Shown here: positions 27,726-40,570 of the stretch, one piece after another
How positions within the stretch are numbered: the stretch's first letter is position 1
How the letters are laid out: each line of letters begins with the position of its first letter
Assembly (NCBI GenBank): GCA_034509495.1
Contig: CM067522.1
Coordinates: 23,414,212 to 23,478,211, forward strand
From: Acestrorhynchus altus
Taxonomy: Eukaryota; Chordata; Actinopteri; Characiformes; Acestrorhynchidae
Reading direction: 5' to 3'
DNA length: 64,000 bases
Translations under genes and position numbers: made by a program
Notes under the pieces: generated by a model
What the model was told of the DNA's origin: nothing
Database searches by the model: none
What the model saw: only the letters and a program-made list of their open reading frames with translations

Positions 27726-30700
27726 TCAGTAGGGCCGGTCCCTGCGCTCCTGACGGTGATCCCTGCAGATAAATAAACTTGGGTAAGAGTACTGACCAAA
27801 AGTGTGCACATCCAAACTAAGTTCCACAACCCAGTAACACAATTAAAGAAAAACTTCACAGCAACTGGGAGCAATGTAACTGTAGGACAGGTTAGATTGT
27901 AAGAGCACCCATACCTCCCATCCATCTTCCCTGGGGGGGCCATTCCTCTCCTGCCTCCACGGTCCATGGGGGGTCCTCCTCGGCCTCCCCTGAACCCACC
28001 CCTGTCCAGCCCTCCTCTGCCCCTGAAGTCTCCTCCCCAGCCTCCACGCATGCCTCCAGGACCCATGCCTGGATGACCACGGTCCATCCCACGGCCACCA
28101 CGGCCCATACCACCACGGCCACGATCAGCACCTGAGAGACAGACACATGCCGATACTCTGCCAAGATCAGACAACCTATTGCGATGATGTCCACATGTCC
28201 TTTTTTTGGAGATGATTTGCATTGCATTTCAATTTACATCGTTCTGTTAACAGTCACTTCAAAATGTACTGTCTGCATTGCCCCACGTTAAAAGGAATTC
28301 CTGCACTGCTGCCATTACGCAATAAAAACAAATAAAAATTCATAAATGTTCCCTTAAAAAGTAAAGCATTGACTACTGAGGGTTCCTTTTTGCCTCACTC
28401 CACTTAAGAAAATGTACCTTCACTACATTTTACATAGTGCACCTACTGATTAAATAATTCCAGGTAAACATTTCTAGCCTATTGGTTTAGATAACAGGGA
28501 CAGCAGTGGAAGTGTGCAAAACATTTTCACAAGTGTACCTTCAGGCGGTCCCATGCCCTCTGGTTTAGGAGCTTTGCACTGGTTACACTCAGTCCTCCAG
28601 GAGAAATTCTGGTTTCCACAGCCACTGCACAAAACAAAGTGTAGGTCATGACACTATCCTTGTGGTTCATAAGTGCTACAACGGTCAGCTGAGCAGTACT
28701 GATTTTTAGCAGAAATAAACTCACGGATTTGGGCACTCCCAGTCCCCTGCTCTTTTCTGCACATTGTTGGCCCCTGGTGGCCCACCCCAGCCCATGCCAC
28801 CTCTTGGACCCCCACGAGGAATAAATCCTCCTCGCTCAGCACCTCTCCCCATCATTCCTGTGAATACAAACCATCACTAAAATCTGTAAATTAACTAAAC
28901 TACTAAATGCACAGCTGAGCGAAACTCACCACCACGATCAAGGCCTCCTCTCATGGGCATGCCTCCCCGCATTCCACCTGGCATGGGTTTCCTGCGAGCC
29001 ATTGAAACCTTCAGCCTCCGGCCCTGAAATTCCTTACCTGGAAAAGGCAGAACATAAAAATGTAGAAAAGGTGACACTGGCACCTGTAGAAAGCCCACCC
29101 AGTTAAACATGCAGCTAAACAAGTTATGCCTAAGAATCCTCAAGACATTCAGCTCGTACAGGTGTTGATCACCCAATCAAACTGAGATCAGGAATTCAAT
29201 ATTGTCCACCACAAATACAGTAAGAAACTAACCATCAAAGTACTCCACAGCAGCTCTGGCACACTGAGGCTCCTCATAGGACAGAGTAGCGTCTCCCTTC
29301 GGCTTGCCCGTTTCTCTGTCTGTGTAAATGTTGATGGCTGGCTGGCCTAAACGGCGGTTTATCTGTCACCCAGAAGCAATAAACATAAACAGCTATAACT
29401 GAACACAAAACATCCAGTAAAAACAAGTTACTTATACACTGCAAAGTTAAACTGTTCTTTGTTCAAATCTCTTTACATCTCACACACACACACAATACAA
29501 AAAAGTTAAGGGAGATACATGCTATGTGGAATGCGTTTTCCTGCAGTTGTGCTCCTAAATGGTACCAAGCCCCTTTGGGGCACCACATCAATGTAACAAA
29601 CACTCACCCGAATGGGGCCACAATGTTTGAAGAAATCGGCCATTTCTGGGAGAGTGGCGTTCTCAGTAAGTCCGGTAATGTAGATTGTGCTGTTCTCAGA
29701 GTCATCCTGCTCTTGTTGTCCTAAAGAAACGAATGAGCAACATTTAACCAGACCAGTAAGTTCCAAAAGGTTTTGTAACTTTGCAAATTAACCCATAAGA
29801 GGCCATACTGCCATTAAATACTAATGAGAATACAGAAGGAGACAAAAGTGACTAACTGAAATGTGACAGTTAATCAGTAAACAATTGCCGTTTCCCCTAG
29901 ATGGAAGTGTGGGATTGGGGTTCTATTGGGAAAGATGAAGGTGATCAGGATCAATAACAATCTGATCAATATTTATTGATCTACTCATACAGAAGTGGTG
30001 TCTCTCAGGACGGCGTCGGGTTTAACGCAACACGCCAGACGTCTCTGCATGGAGGTGTAGAGGTTCCTAATGACGTCCTGTGATGATCCATTCCATGCAG
30101 CTTGAATGTTCTCCCTCAGTTCTGCAGATGGTGTGGTAGGGGTGGAGTGTTGATAGAGCGTCCAATAGCGGCCCACACATTTTCAATCAGGGACAGGTCT
30201 GGAGATGAGACTGACCACGGCGTAGTATGTGTCTTCAAGACGAGATCTTAATACGGCGGCAGTGTGTGGACGAGCATTCTCTTGTTGGAATAGAGCACCG
30301 GAGTGTGTATTCAGAAAAGATAGAACCACTGGTTGCAGAACCTCATTAAATGTAACTAATACCAATGTGTTTGAAACTGCACCCACACCATGATGCCAGG
30401 CCTTCTGGATGTGTGAATCAATCCATTGATCTTGGTGCTGACCACAGTGCCTCCACACACTGATTTGTTGGTTTGTCTCAATTGAGACAAAAGCAGGACT
30501 CATCACTGACAATGACCCGCTGTCATTCAGTGTGACCGTCTGGTGCGACACCATTGCAGTCAGTTGATTGATTCTCGGTTCAGCCATGAGGGCGTTTTAA
30601 ATCTAAGAACCCGATTGAATATCGATTTCATAAGCTGCGTTTTGATTAACCAGTTCTGAGCTGGTTTTCTAACCCTAAATTTAATACATGATAGTTAAAT

Positions 30701-33700
30701 GTGTCAGACATGAGACTAAACCAGCTCATTTATGTGGTTTCTAAACACTAACTATACCAGCATTCTGTAAATGAGGTCAGCAACACATCACCATGGGCTC
30801 TTATGGGTTAAAAGGGAGGACGTTTGCTCATCAACACATAGCAGCATAGCATACTTAGAGTAACGTACTTGCAAGGATTGAAAAACACAAAGCAATCCAA
30901 AGACAAAAGCAGTGCATATCACTCACCCATTTCATGATCCGTCCCCTCCCTATGTCCTGACATTTGCCGAATTGAAAGGAAACGGGGAGTAGGGGGGTGG
31001 GGCGCAGGGGGCAGGGATAAAATAAAATTTAAAAAAAAAAAAAAAAGAAAAGAAAAAGAAAAAGAAAAAAAAAAGTTAAAAGTACAACAACTGGAATTTC
31101 TGGGTGAATTTTAGCCATCAGGTATTTGGAAAAATAAGTGCCCATGAGAAGATACTGGTTTGTTTTCAGGGTTTCCCCGGGTTGTCACCGTTTTAAAGAA
31201 TGGGGAAACATAATGAAACCATCCTTCAGAGAAAGGACAATGTTTCAAAAACTCTTCAAAAGGAACCCCATTTTAAAATGTTCAATTCAGACACCCAACC
31301 ATCAAAGTTACATTTTGGATAAAAAAAACCCACAAGAGATTTTATGGGCTTAAGGGCATAAACAGACTCAGTGTAATACTCTTTAGTAACTTACCACCAG
31401 GCTTACTGAAGCCACCTCTGTCTCCAGCCATGCTACGAATGAAGATATGAAGGCGAAATTCCATTTAGTCTTGAACCAAGGTAACTTGAACAGGGCATGG
31501 ACACAACTTTCTCCCTCATTTTGAGTTTGTCATTTAAAAACCACAAAACCTCATTGTAGTAAAGTAATATACCCCATTAGGAACTTAAGGTTCATGCTGT
31601 TTGAAAAATGCTGTAAAACATTTATTAAAAAGGTTGAACACTCAAGAAATCCCAAACTATTAAAGTTAGGTTCCATATTACATTCAAAATAAAAAGTCTA
31701 GGTAAGAGCAAAATGAGTTTGAACACATTAACCCCTTATTTAATATACAAACAAACCCCACACGTCAACTAGAAATATAAAAACTAACATTTACAACATT
31801 CTTTAATTAAAAAAAGCTAAAGGTGTACACAATCAAAGGAAAAATAAAAAGTTGTAATAAAACGCTGTTCCCCTTCGCAGATGGCTTTGAAATGGAAAGT
31901 ACTTTAAAAAGTACTGATGTTCATACATGGATCTCTGTAACCTGTAGCATACAAATATGACAAAGATTAACATAAGACCTTGGAGAACAAAGTGAACGAC
32001 AATATTATTGGCAATACTGTAAGCTGCAATTCCAAATGTTCAATTAAAAAAAAAAATTAAAAAAAAGGTTCAATGTGTCTGAAATTGTATCTTAAAATGT
32101 TGCCAAGAAATGCGTATGAATGTTTTCCAATAAATTAATTTCAGCAACAATAAAGCAATCAAACCTGAATGTATGAGAACTTGAACTGTGCAAGTTCGTG
32201 TGCTTACCGTCTTCCGCATAACACGGGCTTTAGAACTGATGGCCGTTTCTAACACACAGACCTCTGGCTTGGCTCCTCCTCTTGAAGATCACTCAAGTCA
32301 AAATTTGATATGCATGAGCCCCGCCCACTCAGACCCCTTAGATCTGAGCGCAACAAGCGACGGCTATAATAATCAGTCATCCGTTTTAAGGGCCTAAGCA
32401 CCAGAGGATCAAAGCCCCATTGTTTATGGGATGTTCAATATTACTCTATTTTTATTGAATTAGCTCATTATCCTCTGCATGATGTGGGTGGCCACAACCG
32501 ACAGCACGTCAGCCATTTTGGAAATGCACACGTTTATGAACCCTTTCAAACTTCTCAGACATCTGCCCGCATCAGATTCAAAACCTTGATGCTGACTTAC
32601 AAAGCCAAAAATGGGCCAGCCCCTCCAAACATGATGGCAATGGTCAAAACTCGAGCTGCACCAAGAGCCCTTTGAGCTTCAAGTACAGCTCGGCTTGACC
32701 CACCGTCCCTCAGGATGCAAGGAGAACATGCACCCAGACTCTTTTCTGTTCTGGAACCAAAATGGTGGAACGAACTTCCCCTGGGAGTCCGAGCAGCTGA
32801 GTCCCTCACTGTCTTCAAACGCAGACTGAAGACTCATCTGTTTCAGGAGGATTTAACTCCATAAAGACATTTGTTTCAACGTGGTCCAAACGTGCAGAAT
32901 CTCTAGATTCCAGCCTCGTCTACTAGCTAAGGATATTCTAAGTAAACAGCAAAGCACTTTTTGCTCTGGAGAAGGGCGTCTGATAAATGCCACAAATGTA
33001 AAACGTGGTGCAAAACTGCAGGCCGATACGAGGTATTGTGAAAGAATGGTGGAGCCATCAAACAAAAACGCAAAGGGCAGGACGTTGACTGACTGGAGAC
33101 ACCGCTCCAAAACAGGAAGGGGACATATCTTGCAGATTCTTGGTTTGAGCAACTTCAGATTTGCATGTTTACTAAAGGCTCAGTTCTGATTACAGAAACT
33201 TAGTTACTAGAAGGTCATAGGTAGAGCACCACCTATTGGAAGTCATGGTTAAGGCAGATTGTGACAGGATTCATTAAAGTGTTTGGGTGTGACTGAAGGT
33301 CAGTGTGACTTGAGTAGCAAGGAGTCCGTTATAGCCACACTGCATATACCTTTATCCAGCTCAAATCATATCCAAGCTTTTAATAAAACTGAAATATGGA
33401 GTTAACTTTAGAAAAATCACCCCCAATGAAAGCATTCATAAACTGTGTATAAAAGAAATAAACATTTAAGCATCGTTCTCTTAAAGCAGACTTCATTCCC
33501 TCTGCTTTAATTGGCAGCAGTACATCAAAAGGTCACTTTAGGGGAACATTTGTTCCAGAGAAACATACCCAAAAGGTGCTTGCACAACTGTTCATCCAAG
33601 AAAAGAAATTGAAAATAAATCCTCAATAAATAATCCTCAATATTCACAGAAAAAAAAAATCCTCCTACTCAAAACAAACCCTTGAGAAATAACCATAACA

Positions 33701-36700
33701 GTCAGAGGATATTTTAATTTTGCTTTGTGCTGAATTTGGATCATTCAAAAAGGAAATTCACATTTAAAAAGGTGACATTTTAAAATTTTGCTTTCTTGCA
33801 ATGTCCTTTTTGGTACCATGGAAGAATTGTCAGAGAAAGAAACTTAATTTTATTAAACCTCATTATATTCCAAATTTCCAACACTCCCCCAAAACATTCC
33901 CATACTGACCAAAGTGTAAAAGACTTGGATTTCCATAACCAGACTGCACAGTTTTCCAATTCCAAAAACTCCAGCCCATAAATAAGCTGGCTAATGGTGA
34001 AGATAGAGTGTGGAGAGTTCTGAGCCAATACACAGACGGTGACTGGAATGAAAATTTTCCTACTGACATACAAAATCCCAGTGTCCACTCGTTGTCCACT
34101 AGTTTCCAATGTTCCAGTTTGAGTAAAACAAGAAGTGGAAAACCATTTTAGAGCATCCAGAATTAGTCAATTCTCATGAACTGACCCTTTATTCTACATG
34201 CGTGTCCCCTTTTGAATCTCAGAAATTTGAAATGCTGATCCCGTTTCTGATGCCACCAACTACGCTGGAGAGTGAGCTCCGCCAAAGGTGCCACGGTGAC
34301 TCTGCTTGTGCTGAAGGACCCGTTTCAAGACCTTTGTCGCTATACAGCCATGTTGCGACAAACATGAGGAAACCTCCAAGGACTTCCATTATGCCCGCCA
34401 AGTAACCCAGAAAAATGCAAATTCCCAGACGAATTTCTGATGAGGGTGAACTGATGTCGTTGAGGAGGTGAGCGTAACACGCAACAGGCATGATCGTGAG
34501 AAGCCCCGAACAAACAACAACAAAACCCCCAAGACAAACACTCGTCCACCTTGGCCTAACGGTCCAGCACCGGACTCCGAAGGTTACTACGACCAGTCCG
34601 ATCAGAGTCATAATCAGGGACGCAGCCATCATCCTTTGTGCCATCTCTACAATCCTGTGATCAAAATAATCTTCGTCCTCCTGGTTACAAACTATATTCA
34701 ACAACGTCCCGTAGTAGTTGCAGATGTCCCATATTCCCTGGCACAAAACCAAATCGGGATCTTCTCCGGTGATATTGTGGACAGTGCGCCAGTGCGGGGC
34801 CACCATGCTCGTCAGGGCCAAGACCCAACCGCAAGGGGTCAAGACCAGTCCGAAAACTACTCCACCGGGAGAAGGCATGCTGGACAGAGCTGTGTACAAC
34901 TCAACTGAGCGCCGAGTTTATAAAGCAGCATCTGACCGAAACTAGGAGAGGGGGGTGTTGCACCATTTCCCACACCAGTGAATAATCATGTACTCAGTTA
35001 TTCAACTCGGCAATAATGCCTCGAGTTTCGACCGCGTTACAGTCCTGGGGGAGGGCAGGTTTCAGTCAAATGATTAGGATCACACCGTGACCTACACAAC
35101 TGGTACAGCAATTGTATAGAAAAGCTTACGAGAAGCTCCTGACAAAAGCCACAGTATGTAACATAATGCTGCTAAAACCCAAGGCAGCATTCATGCTGGT
35201 GCCCTTTACTGCAATTTTCACACTCAAAGGATGTTGTAATGGAGAGCCAGTCATGAAGAAAGACTGCTATGCTAGCTCAGATTTTGTATAGAACACTTCA
35301 AATTGGAGTGAAGAGCAAGGTTTTTGATCAATACCATCTGTGTGCAATTCTATGTACACTGTTTCTAGCTGTTGGTGTTGTTCCAGTAGTTCAGTAATAC
35401 ATTCCATGTGGCCAATAAACCTGATTCTGGTCTAGATTGGGAAAAAGTGGTTTTTGACTGGACAACTCACACAGCTTTGTACATTTGCTTGGCCACCAGT
35501 GCTTGGCTGATGTACCTAAACATGTTTGGACATTAGCACCAGGATGAAATTCAGGGATTTTTTTTGACAACACTTGTACTTTAGCTTCATTCTGGAATAG
35601 ACCTACATTAAACACCTCGTTGAGCAAATCAGGACCTCCTGAAGTGAATTAGATGCATCAGGGGATTATCAGACCTGGCGCTTTAGACCACAAGATGACT
35701 GGATGCATCTTAACTGCATGCTACAAACTATGAAGTAAAAGGGAGTCATTAGGATGAAGACTTGCTTAAAGCAGAACAGCTCGGTAATCAGAACGAACCC
35801 ACAGCTGCTGAGGGAGCCGAGCAGTTATCCAAAATAAGAGTCAAAACTTACCCCACTCCTCCGCGGCCCATTGGCCCACGGCCCCGGGGCCCTCCGCGCA
35901 TGCTTCCTCTGTCATAGGCATCCCGCCCTGGACCAGAAGAGTCTGTTGCTCCTCCATAACCCCCACGTGGCTGCTGAGAGCCAGGATATCCCCCACTCAC
36001 ACCACCCTGATTGTAACCACCTGCAGGAGAACACAGCACTTACGGCACAAAATGGCACTGTCACAATTAACTTCAAGAGGATAGAAGTTACGCAGATCTG
36101 ATGACGGCGAAGCACAGTGAAGAGCACATTAGAAGACACCTTTACAGAGATAGCTGTAGATAAATATAAATAATAATACTATCGTCAAAAAACACTGCTG
36201 TGATACAACACAGTCAGTCACGCAGTTATATATGACACACAAGTCAGTGTTATTGATTTTATAAACAATGAACACTGCTTAAAGCATCTCAATTGTCATT
36301 CCTACATATTACAGGTCCTTAACTAGCAGCTCGTCACCTCACAGTAACTAGACACTGCACAACCTGCAGCTCCTTACACAGAACGAATCAAGTTCATTCT
36401 CAATCATGATTTCTTGCCCATTTGTCTCATTACTATCCTTGGGGTCATTTTCTTCTGCCGAGGCCATTTATGACCGAGGAGCTCATTAAGGAGTGTCATT
36501 CAATGGAATGGACAAATATCAACAGAACTCCACAACCAATCAATCAGTTTGCATGGCCAGAACTAATCGCTGTCTAATGCTAAATGAAATGGGAAAATTT
36601 CTAAATGCTGAGCGTGTTCCCCCCCCCCCCCCCCAAATCACTCCCATGGTTGTGACAGATTGCTCATAATTTGCTCCAACCCAACATTCCTTAAAAGGTA

Positions 36701-39455
36701 ACCCTGACGGCCTGAAATGCCCAACACCAACCCATTACTTACTGTACTGATCATAGGTCTGAGGTCCGCCATGCTGGCTGTACTGGCCATGCTGAGGCTG
36801 ACCGTAGGAACCATTGGCCTGTGAAGGATAGGCTGCAGATGCACCCTGCTGTGGCGCTCCATATCCAGCTTGCTGCTGGCCTCCATAGCCAGCCTGCTGC
36901 CCCTGGTAACTGGCCTGTGGCTGTGAATAGCCAGCCTGGGTGTAGGAGGGAGTGGTAGCGCTGTAACTACAGAGAAGAAAAAACAAGTTAAAAACACAAG
37001 AAATACCATTGTAGGTAATACTCTGTGTTTAGGCCTAGAAATAAAAACCACAACAATGTAACTGCCAAAACATTAAGCTTTCAGTATTCAGAACAGACAT
37101 GTCTGCAGCGCCCTCTGCCGATAAACTGTGGTACCTCTGTGCAGCAGAAGCAGCAGGTTGCTGGCTGTAACCAGAATAAGGAGGCTGAGCACTGTATCCA
37201 GGCTGGGTGCCGTAGGAGGCTTGTGCAGCAGGGGTCGCAGTAGAATTAGCATAGCCACTGGCCCCATAGGCCTGTGCAGCCTGTGTGTAACCCTGACTTC
37301 CAGACTGGGGAGCGGCATACGCAGCTGTAAGGGATACAATACCAGGCTCATTTATTTATTTATAATAAACATTTAAAAGTTAGCTTCACTAAACTAACAT
37401 TTACATTAACTAAAAACAACAATAATAAAATCATTCCAAACAAACCTGGAGTGGCCGACTGTCCATAAGAGGCGCCATATTGCTGCTGTGCATAGGCACC
37501 GGTTGAGGGTGCCGTCTGGCCGTATGCAGACTCCGTAGCAGCCGGCTGGCTGTAGGAACTGTAGTCGGGCTGAGTATACCCCTGCTGCTAAACATGCACA
37601 TGTACATCATGAACAAACACCATCCTTTTACCTTTTCATAACAAACACCTGTGTTCTGAAAACAACACATTCTGATTTCAGAACTTTACTGCATTCTCAT
37701 ACACGTTATAAAATTCATTACAGAAAGGGTTATGGCAGCTGAATCTCTCACACTTTAGGACTTTGTTACCCTTTGTTTCAGTAAACTGTCACTAAGCTAA
37801 AATCATTTTACACCCGCAAGAAACCCTGCAATAGAAGACCGTCTCGATTTCCACAAACTTCTGAATGGCCCAGACCCCAGTGGTTATTAAAGTAATGCTT
37901 CAGAGCTCTCGGCATCCTGGTACACAAGTTTACAAGTTCTAAAGTGCTATGAAAGGTGGTGTATTCATTTTGAACTTCAGAACCGTGACTAACCTAATGT
38001 CAGCGAGCTTAAGTTTCTCTGCTCAGGATTCACCTGACCACACGTTTTAAAACTGGCCACCAAAAAATGCATGTAGTGGAAACGCTGAAGTGGAAGTCAA
38101 AGCTGCTTTATGATTACACTCCAGGTTATTTTAAAAGGCGCGTCGCTCTAATCGCAGTGCAGGTAGAAACCTTGGTGCGAAACACTGACACTGAAGGCGA
38201 TTCTTGACCGGCTTCTGACTCAAAACATTAACTGTGAAGAAAACTGAGAACTCAGTGCTGTAGACATACCTGTGCAGTCTGGCCATATCCCTGAGCAGGC
38301 TGAGCACCATATGACCCATACCTGTAACACAACATCACAGTCAGAGCCAGGTGACCACGTTCTGACTGCTGAAGTGCCAAATTACTGCTTAATCCTGACA
38401 GATTCTGTAAACATAACTATAAAAAGTAATTTCATCTGGAGCAAGTCAATCCAATCAAGAAAAGCTTAACACAAGAAGAAAGAAAGCATGCACGCTGCAG
38501 GACTAAGAAGTGAAGAAGTGTCTTACGCTTGCTGGGCACCAGCCTGGTTATAGCCACTGTAATCTGTGAAAACAAACATTTGTGACATGAAGTTTGGTTT
38601 CTGATCCCACCCCATCCCATCCCATCCTTCAGGCAAACAATCTGAGCACACAGACTGGCATCAAAGCCGAACACGCAGCGCCATCTCTAATAAACACATC
38701 AGTCTTGAGTTTAAAGCCACGAGCTGCAAATAAACCTGCACATCACTCCACGTGTAGAGAGACATGAGTACGAACCACAGATCCGACAGACAGGTCTCCC
38801 TTTCACACAATGGATTTACACCAACATCTGCATTCCTGTCATTCACGGCCGACTGCAAAGACAAAACGCTTACAGTAACATAAACGGGGCCAGGCGGCGG
38901 CACGGGCAGCGATCGCGATTTAAATCCAATGGATAATGGGACGGCCTGGGTTAGATCCCATCCCAGAGAAACTTACAAGAGTAGTAGACGAGGCTGGAAC
39001 GCAGAGGTTCCTGGCGCTCGGAAGCTGTTAAACTGGGGACTAAGCAGTAAAAAAGAAGTTTTTAATGGAGGTGAACACTCCTGACAAACGGTCTTCAGAC
39101 TAAACACAGCGAGGGACTCAGAGGTTCGGAGCATCATTCCACCAGTCTGGATGCTTATCTTCCTGCATTTCGAGGGACGGTGGGTCAAGCCTCGGTTGTG
39201 AAGGCAGGGGCTCGGTTCCGAAGCGGGTCCGAAGGCGGGGGGGGGTCGGTTCTGATGGCGGGGGGCGCGATTCTGAAGGCGGGGGCTCGGTTCTGAAGAC
39301 GGTTGGGTTTAGAGGAAAATAAAATCTCCCGCCACTTTCACACAAACACAAAGAGCCGTTAGCATGTTAGCTACGGCCTTAATAGCAGCTCTGCGCCTCA
39401 GCGGCCCGACCTGCAACTGAGTAATATAACCATAACCATGCTAATAATAAATCAC

Positions 39456-39504
<49 letters not shown>

Positions 39505-39536
39505 GTGCGGCTGCTCTTACTGGTAACGGACGCCAT
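27726..39536 (-). CDS. ewsr1: EWS RNA-binding protein 1 (FET family)
   Basis: Sixteen coding exons on the minus strand: 39536-39521, 38563-38527, 38321-38270, 37584-37446, 37324-37135, 36966-36743, 36020-35852, 31432-31395, 30956-30927, 29720-29608, 29362-29233, 29037-28930, 28857-28725, 28624-28539, 28131-27915 and 27762-27726. Phases close to 572 codons; human EWSR1 is 656 aa. Domains: SYGQ-rich low-complexity part (residues 1 to about 250), first RGG patch, RRM ([18 protein letters not shown]; about 305-390), RGG, RanBP2-type zinc finger ([24 protein letters not shown]), RGG, and a PY nuclear localisation tail (RQERRDRPY). The RRM and tail fit EWSR1 better than FUS or TAF15. The protein acts in transcription and splicing. 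Teleosts often have two ewsr1 copies; I cannot tell a from b. Synteny with rhbdd3 and emid1 supports the call. Confidence 0.96.
29905..30650 (-). mobile_element. Tc1-like DNA transposon remnant in ewsr1 intron
   Basis: The minus strand encodes transposase pieces from [16 protein letters not shown] through [14 protein letters not shown] (DDE-type catalytic region) and, after a frame break near 30180, a C-terminal part ending [16 protein letters not shown]. The same family occurs at 15845-16110, 41866-42350 and probably 49905-50450. It lacks the intact middle and is inactive. Confidence 0.75.
30927..30956 (-). other. ewsr1: ewsr1 30-nt in-frame microexon
   Basis: Minus-strand exon flanked by CAG acceptor and GTGAGT donor, encoding about [11 protein letters not shown] across its junctions. 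Its length is a multiple of three and its neighbours have the same phase, so it can be skipped without a frame change. It joins the first RGG patch to the RRM exon. Confidence 0.65.
31020..31080. repeat. A-rich / AAAAG low-complexity run
   Basis: Poly-A followed by aaaag units in the ewsr1 intron between exon 8 and the microexon. Confidence 0.8.
32560..33005 (+). mobile_element. LINE ORF2 3' end and tail
   Basis: The plus strand read in broken frames gives [20 protein letters not shown] and [19 protein letters not shown], the conserved end of a fish L2/Rex-like reverse transcriptase ORF. The common 3' tail follows (cagcaaagcactttttgctc to gggcgtctgataaatgccac). Stops interrupt it. It lies in the long ewsr1 intron. 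Confidence 0.7.
33010..34185. other. ewsr1 intron sequence, no gene seen
   Basis: AT-rich intron DNA between the LINE tail and the claudin gene. Only short shadow ORFs. Part of it may be 3' flank of the claudin gene. Confidence 0.5.
34188..34193 (-). terminator. polyadenylation signal of nested claudin gene
   Basis: AATAAA on the minus strand, about 25 bp after the claudin stop codon. Confidence 0.45.
34219..34899 (-). CDS. claudin-family tetraspan protein, single exon, nested in ewsr1 intron
   Basis: One uninterrupted frame of 226 codons. Four hydrophobic segments are visible at about residues 13-32, 88-110, 120-145 and 160-185. The first loop has the claudin signature: W, then GIWDIC with a second cysteine ten residues later (GTLLNIVC). 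Claudins form tight-junction strands. The first methionine gives an unusual extra seven residues. Met8 (34878; [10 protein letters not shown]) fits the usual claudin N-terminus better and also the TATA box at 34922-34917, so I prefer a 219-aa product. A poly(A) signal lies about 25 bp after the stop (34193-34188). The gene lies between ewsr1 exons 7 and 8, same strand. I cannot assign a claudin number; intronless claudins are common. Confidence 0.85.
   Translation of the reverse strand: MYTALSSMPSPGGVVFGLVLTPCGWVLALTSMVAPHWRTVHNITGEDPDLVLCQGIWDICNYYGTLLNIVCNQEDEDYFDHRIVEMAQRMMAASLIMTLIGLVVVTFGVRCWTVRPRWTSVCLGGFVVVCSGLLTIMPVACYAHLLNDISSPSSEIRLGICIFLGYLAGIMEVLGGFLMFVATWLYSDKGLETGPSAQAESPWHLWRSSLSSVVGGIRNGISISNF
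34917..34922 (-). promoter_or_regulatory. TATA box of the nested claudin gene
   Basis: TATAAA on the minus strand, 18 bp upstream of the first ATG of the claudin frame and about 40 bp upstream of Met8. A start about 30 bp downstream falls after the first ATG, which argues for Met8. Confidence 0.5.
34950..35845. other. ewsr1 intron sequence, no gene seen
   Basis: Unremarkable intron DNA between the claudin promoter and ewsr1 exon 7. Confidence 0.5.
39437..39503. repeat. (AAT)n microsatellite next to ewsr1 exon 1
   Basis: About 20 aat units within intron 1 of ewsr1, ending 12 bp from the exon 1 donor site. Confidence 0.95.
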
Positions 39537-40180
39537 TTCCTCTGTGTGCAAATCGGTCAGCTTGCGCAGGCGCACTGCGCCCGCTTAAACCGGACGAACA
39601 TACCAACTACCGGGGGGGGGTATACCAAATACGGGGGGGGTGTATAATTCATTTATAATCAAGTGCATCAGTGTGTGAATCGCTCTCTCGTTCGCTCTCT
39701 CTCTCTGTCTCACACACACACTCACTCACTCTTTCTCAACCTGAGAGGAAGGCCAAATCTACACCTCTCCGAATATAAAGGTTAGGAAATGCTGTACCAC
39801 AGTGATCTATGGAGGTTTAAGCAGAATGAAGAATTATTGTGATAAGTTGATATAATTCTTATGATTACATTCGTATAAACCCCGCATTGTGAAAGGCGCG
39901 TGGTGAACTGTCGCCGCTCTAATATGGCGGCGCTGTTGGCGTGTCGGACTGAACCAAAGCGGAAGTAGGTCGAAAGTCCTGACGGCGTTTCCGGTCTTTG
40001 GAGCTCGTACGAGGCTTTATTTGTTACTAAAACCGCAGAATTGTGTAAGAAAACAGCATTGGTTCATATTTTATCTTAAGCATTAATTCATAACGTGTGT
40101 AGGATTGGATGATTATGCGAGTGTTAGACCTTCTGGCTGCACGTTTAACGGCTGTGGGAAAGAAGAAGCTCTGCCCGGTG
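39537..40180. promoter_or_regulatory. divergent promoter region between ewsr1 (-) and rhbdd3 (+)
   Basis: The start codons of ewsr1 (39536, minus) and rhbdd3 (40583, plus) face away from each other, as do the human orthologues. The region carries a YY1-type motif (aatatggcggcg, 39921-39932), an ETS-type gcggaagt at 39959-39966, C/G-runs at 39611-39650, and no TATA box in a sensible place. A GTAAGA donor after 40045 could end a non-coding first exon of rhbdd3. Confidence 0.6.
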
Positions 40181-40189
40181 TTCGTACAC

Positions 40190-40570
40190 TGCCTCAGATC
40201 ATTGACTCAGATCACTGACTCAGATCAGCCCAGTGATCAGAAACTGATTCAGATCACTGACTCAGAACACTGACTCAGATGAGCCCGGTGTTCAGACACT
40301 GATTCAGAACACTGACTCAGATGAGCCCGGTGTTCAGACACTGATTCAGAACACTGACTCAGATCAGCCCGGTGTTCAGACACTGATTCAGAACACTGAC
40401 TCAGATCACTTACTCAGATCAGCCCGGTGTTCAGACACTGACTCAGATCAGCCCGATGTTCAGACACTGACTCAGAACACTGACTCAGATCAGCCCGGTG
40501 TTCAGACACTGACTCAGATCACTGACTCAGATCAGCCCGGTGTTCAGATCACTGACTCAGATCAGCCCAT
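40190..40570. repeat. 42-bp tandem repeat abutting rhbdd3 start
   Basis: Variants of gactcagatcagcccggtgt followed by tcagacactgattcagaaca repeat about nine times and stop about a dozen bases before the proposed rhbdd3 ATG at 40583. Confidence 0.9.

Noticed and set aside
38961..39000. A small ewsr1 exon (cctcgtctactactctt) after exon 1
   Set aside because: It resembles a LINE tail motif found at 26902 and 32910, and including it breaks the phase into exon 2.
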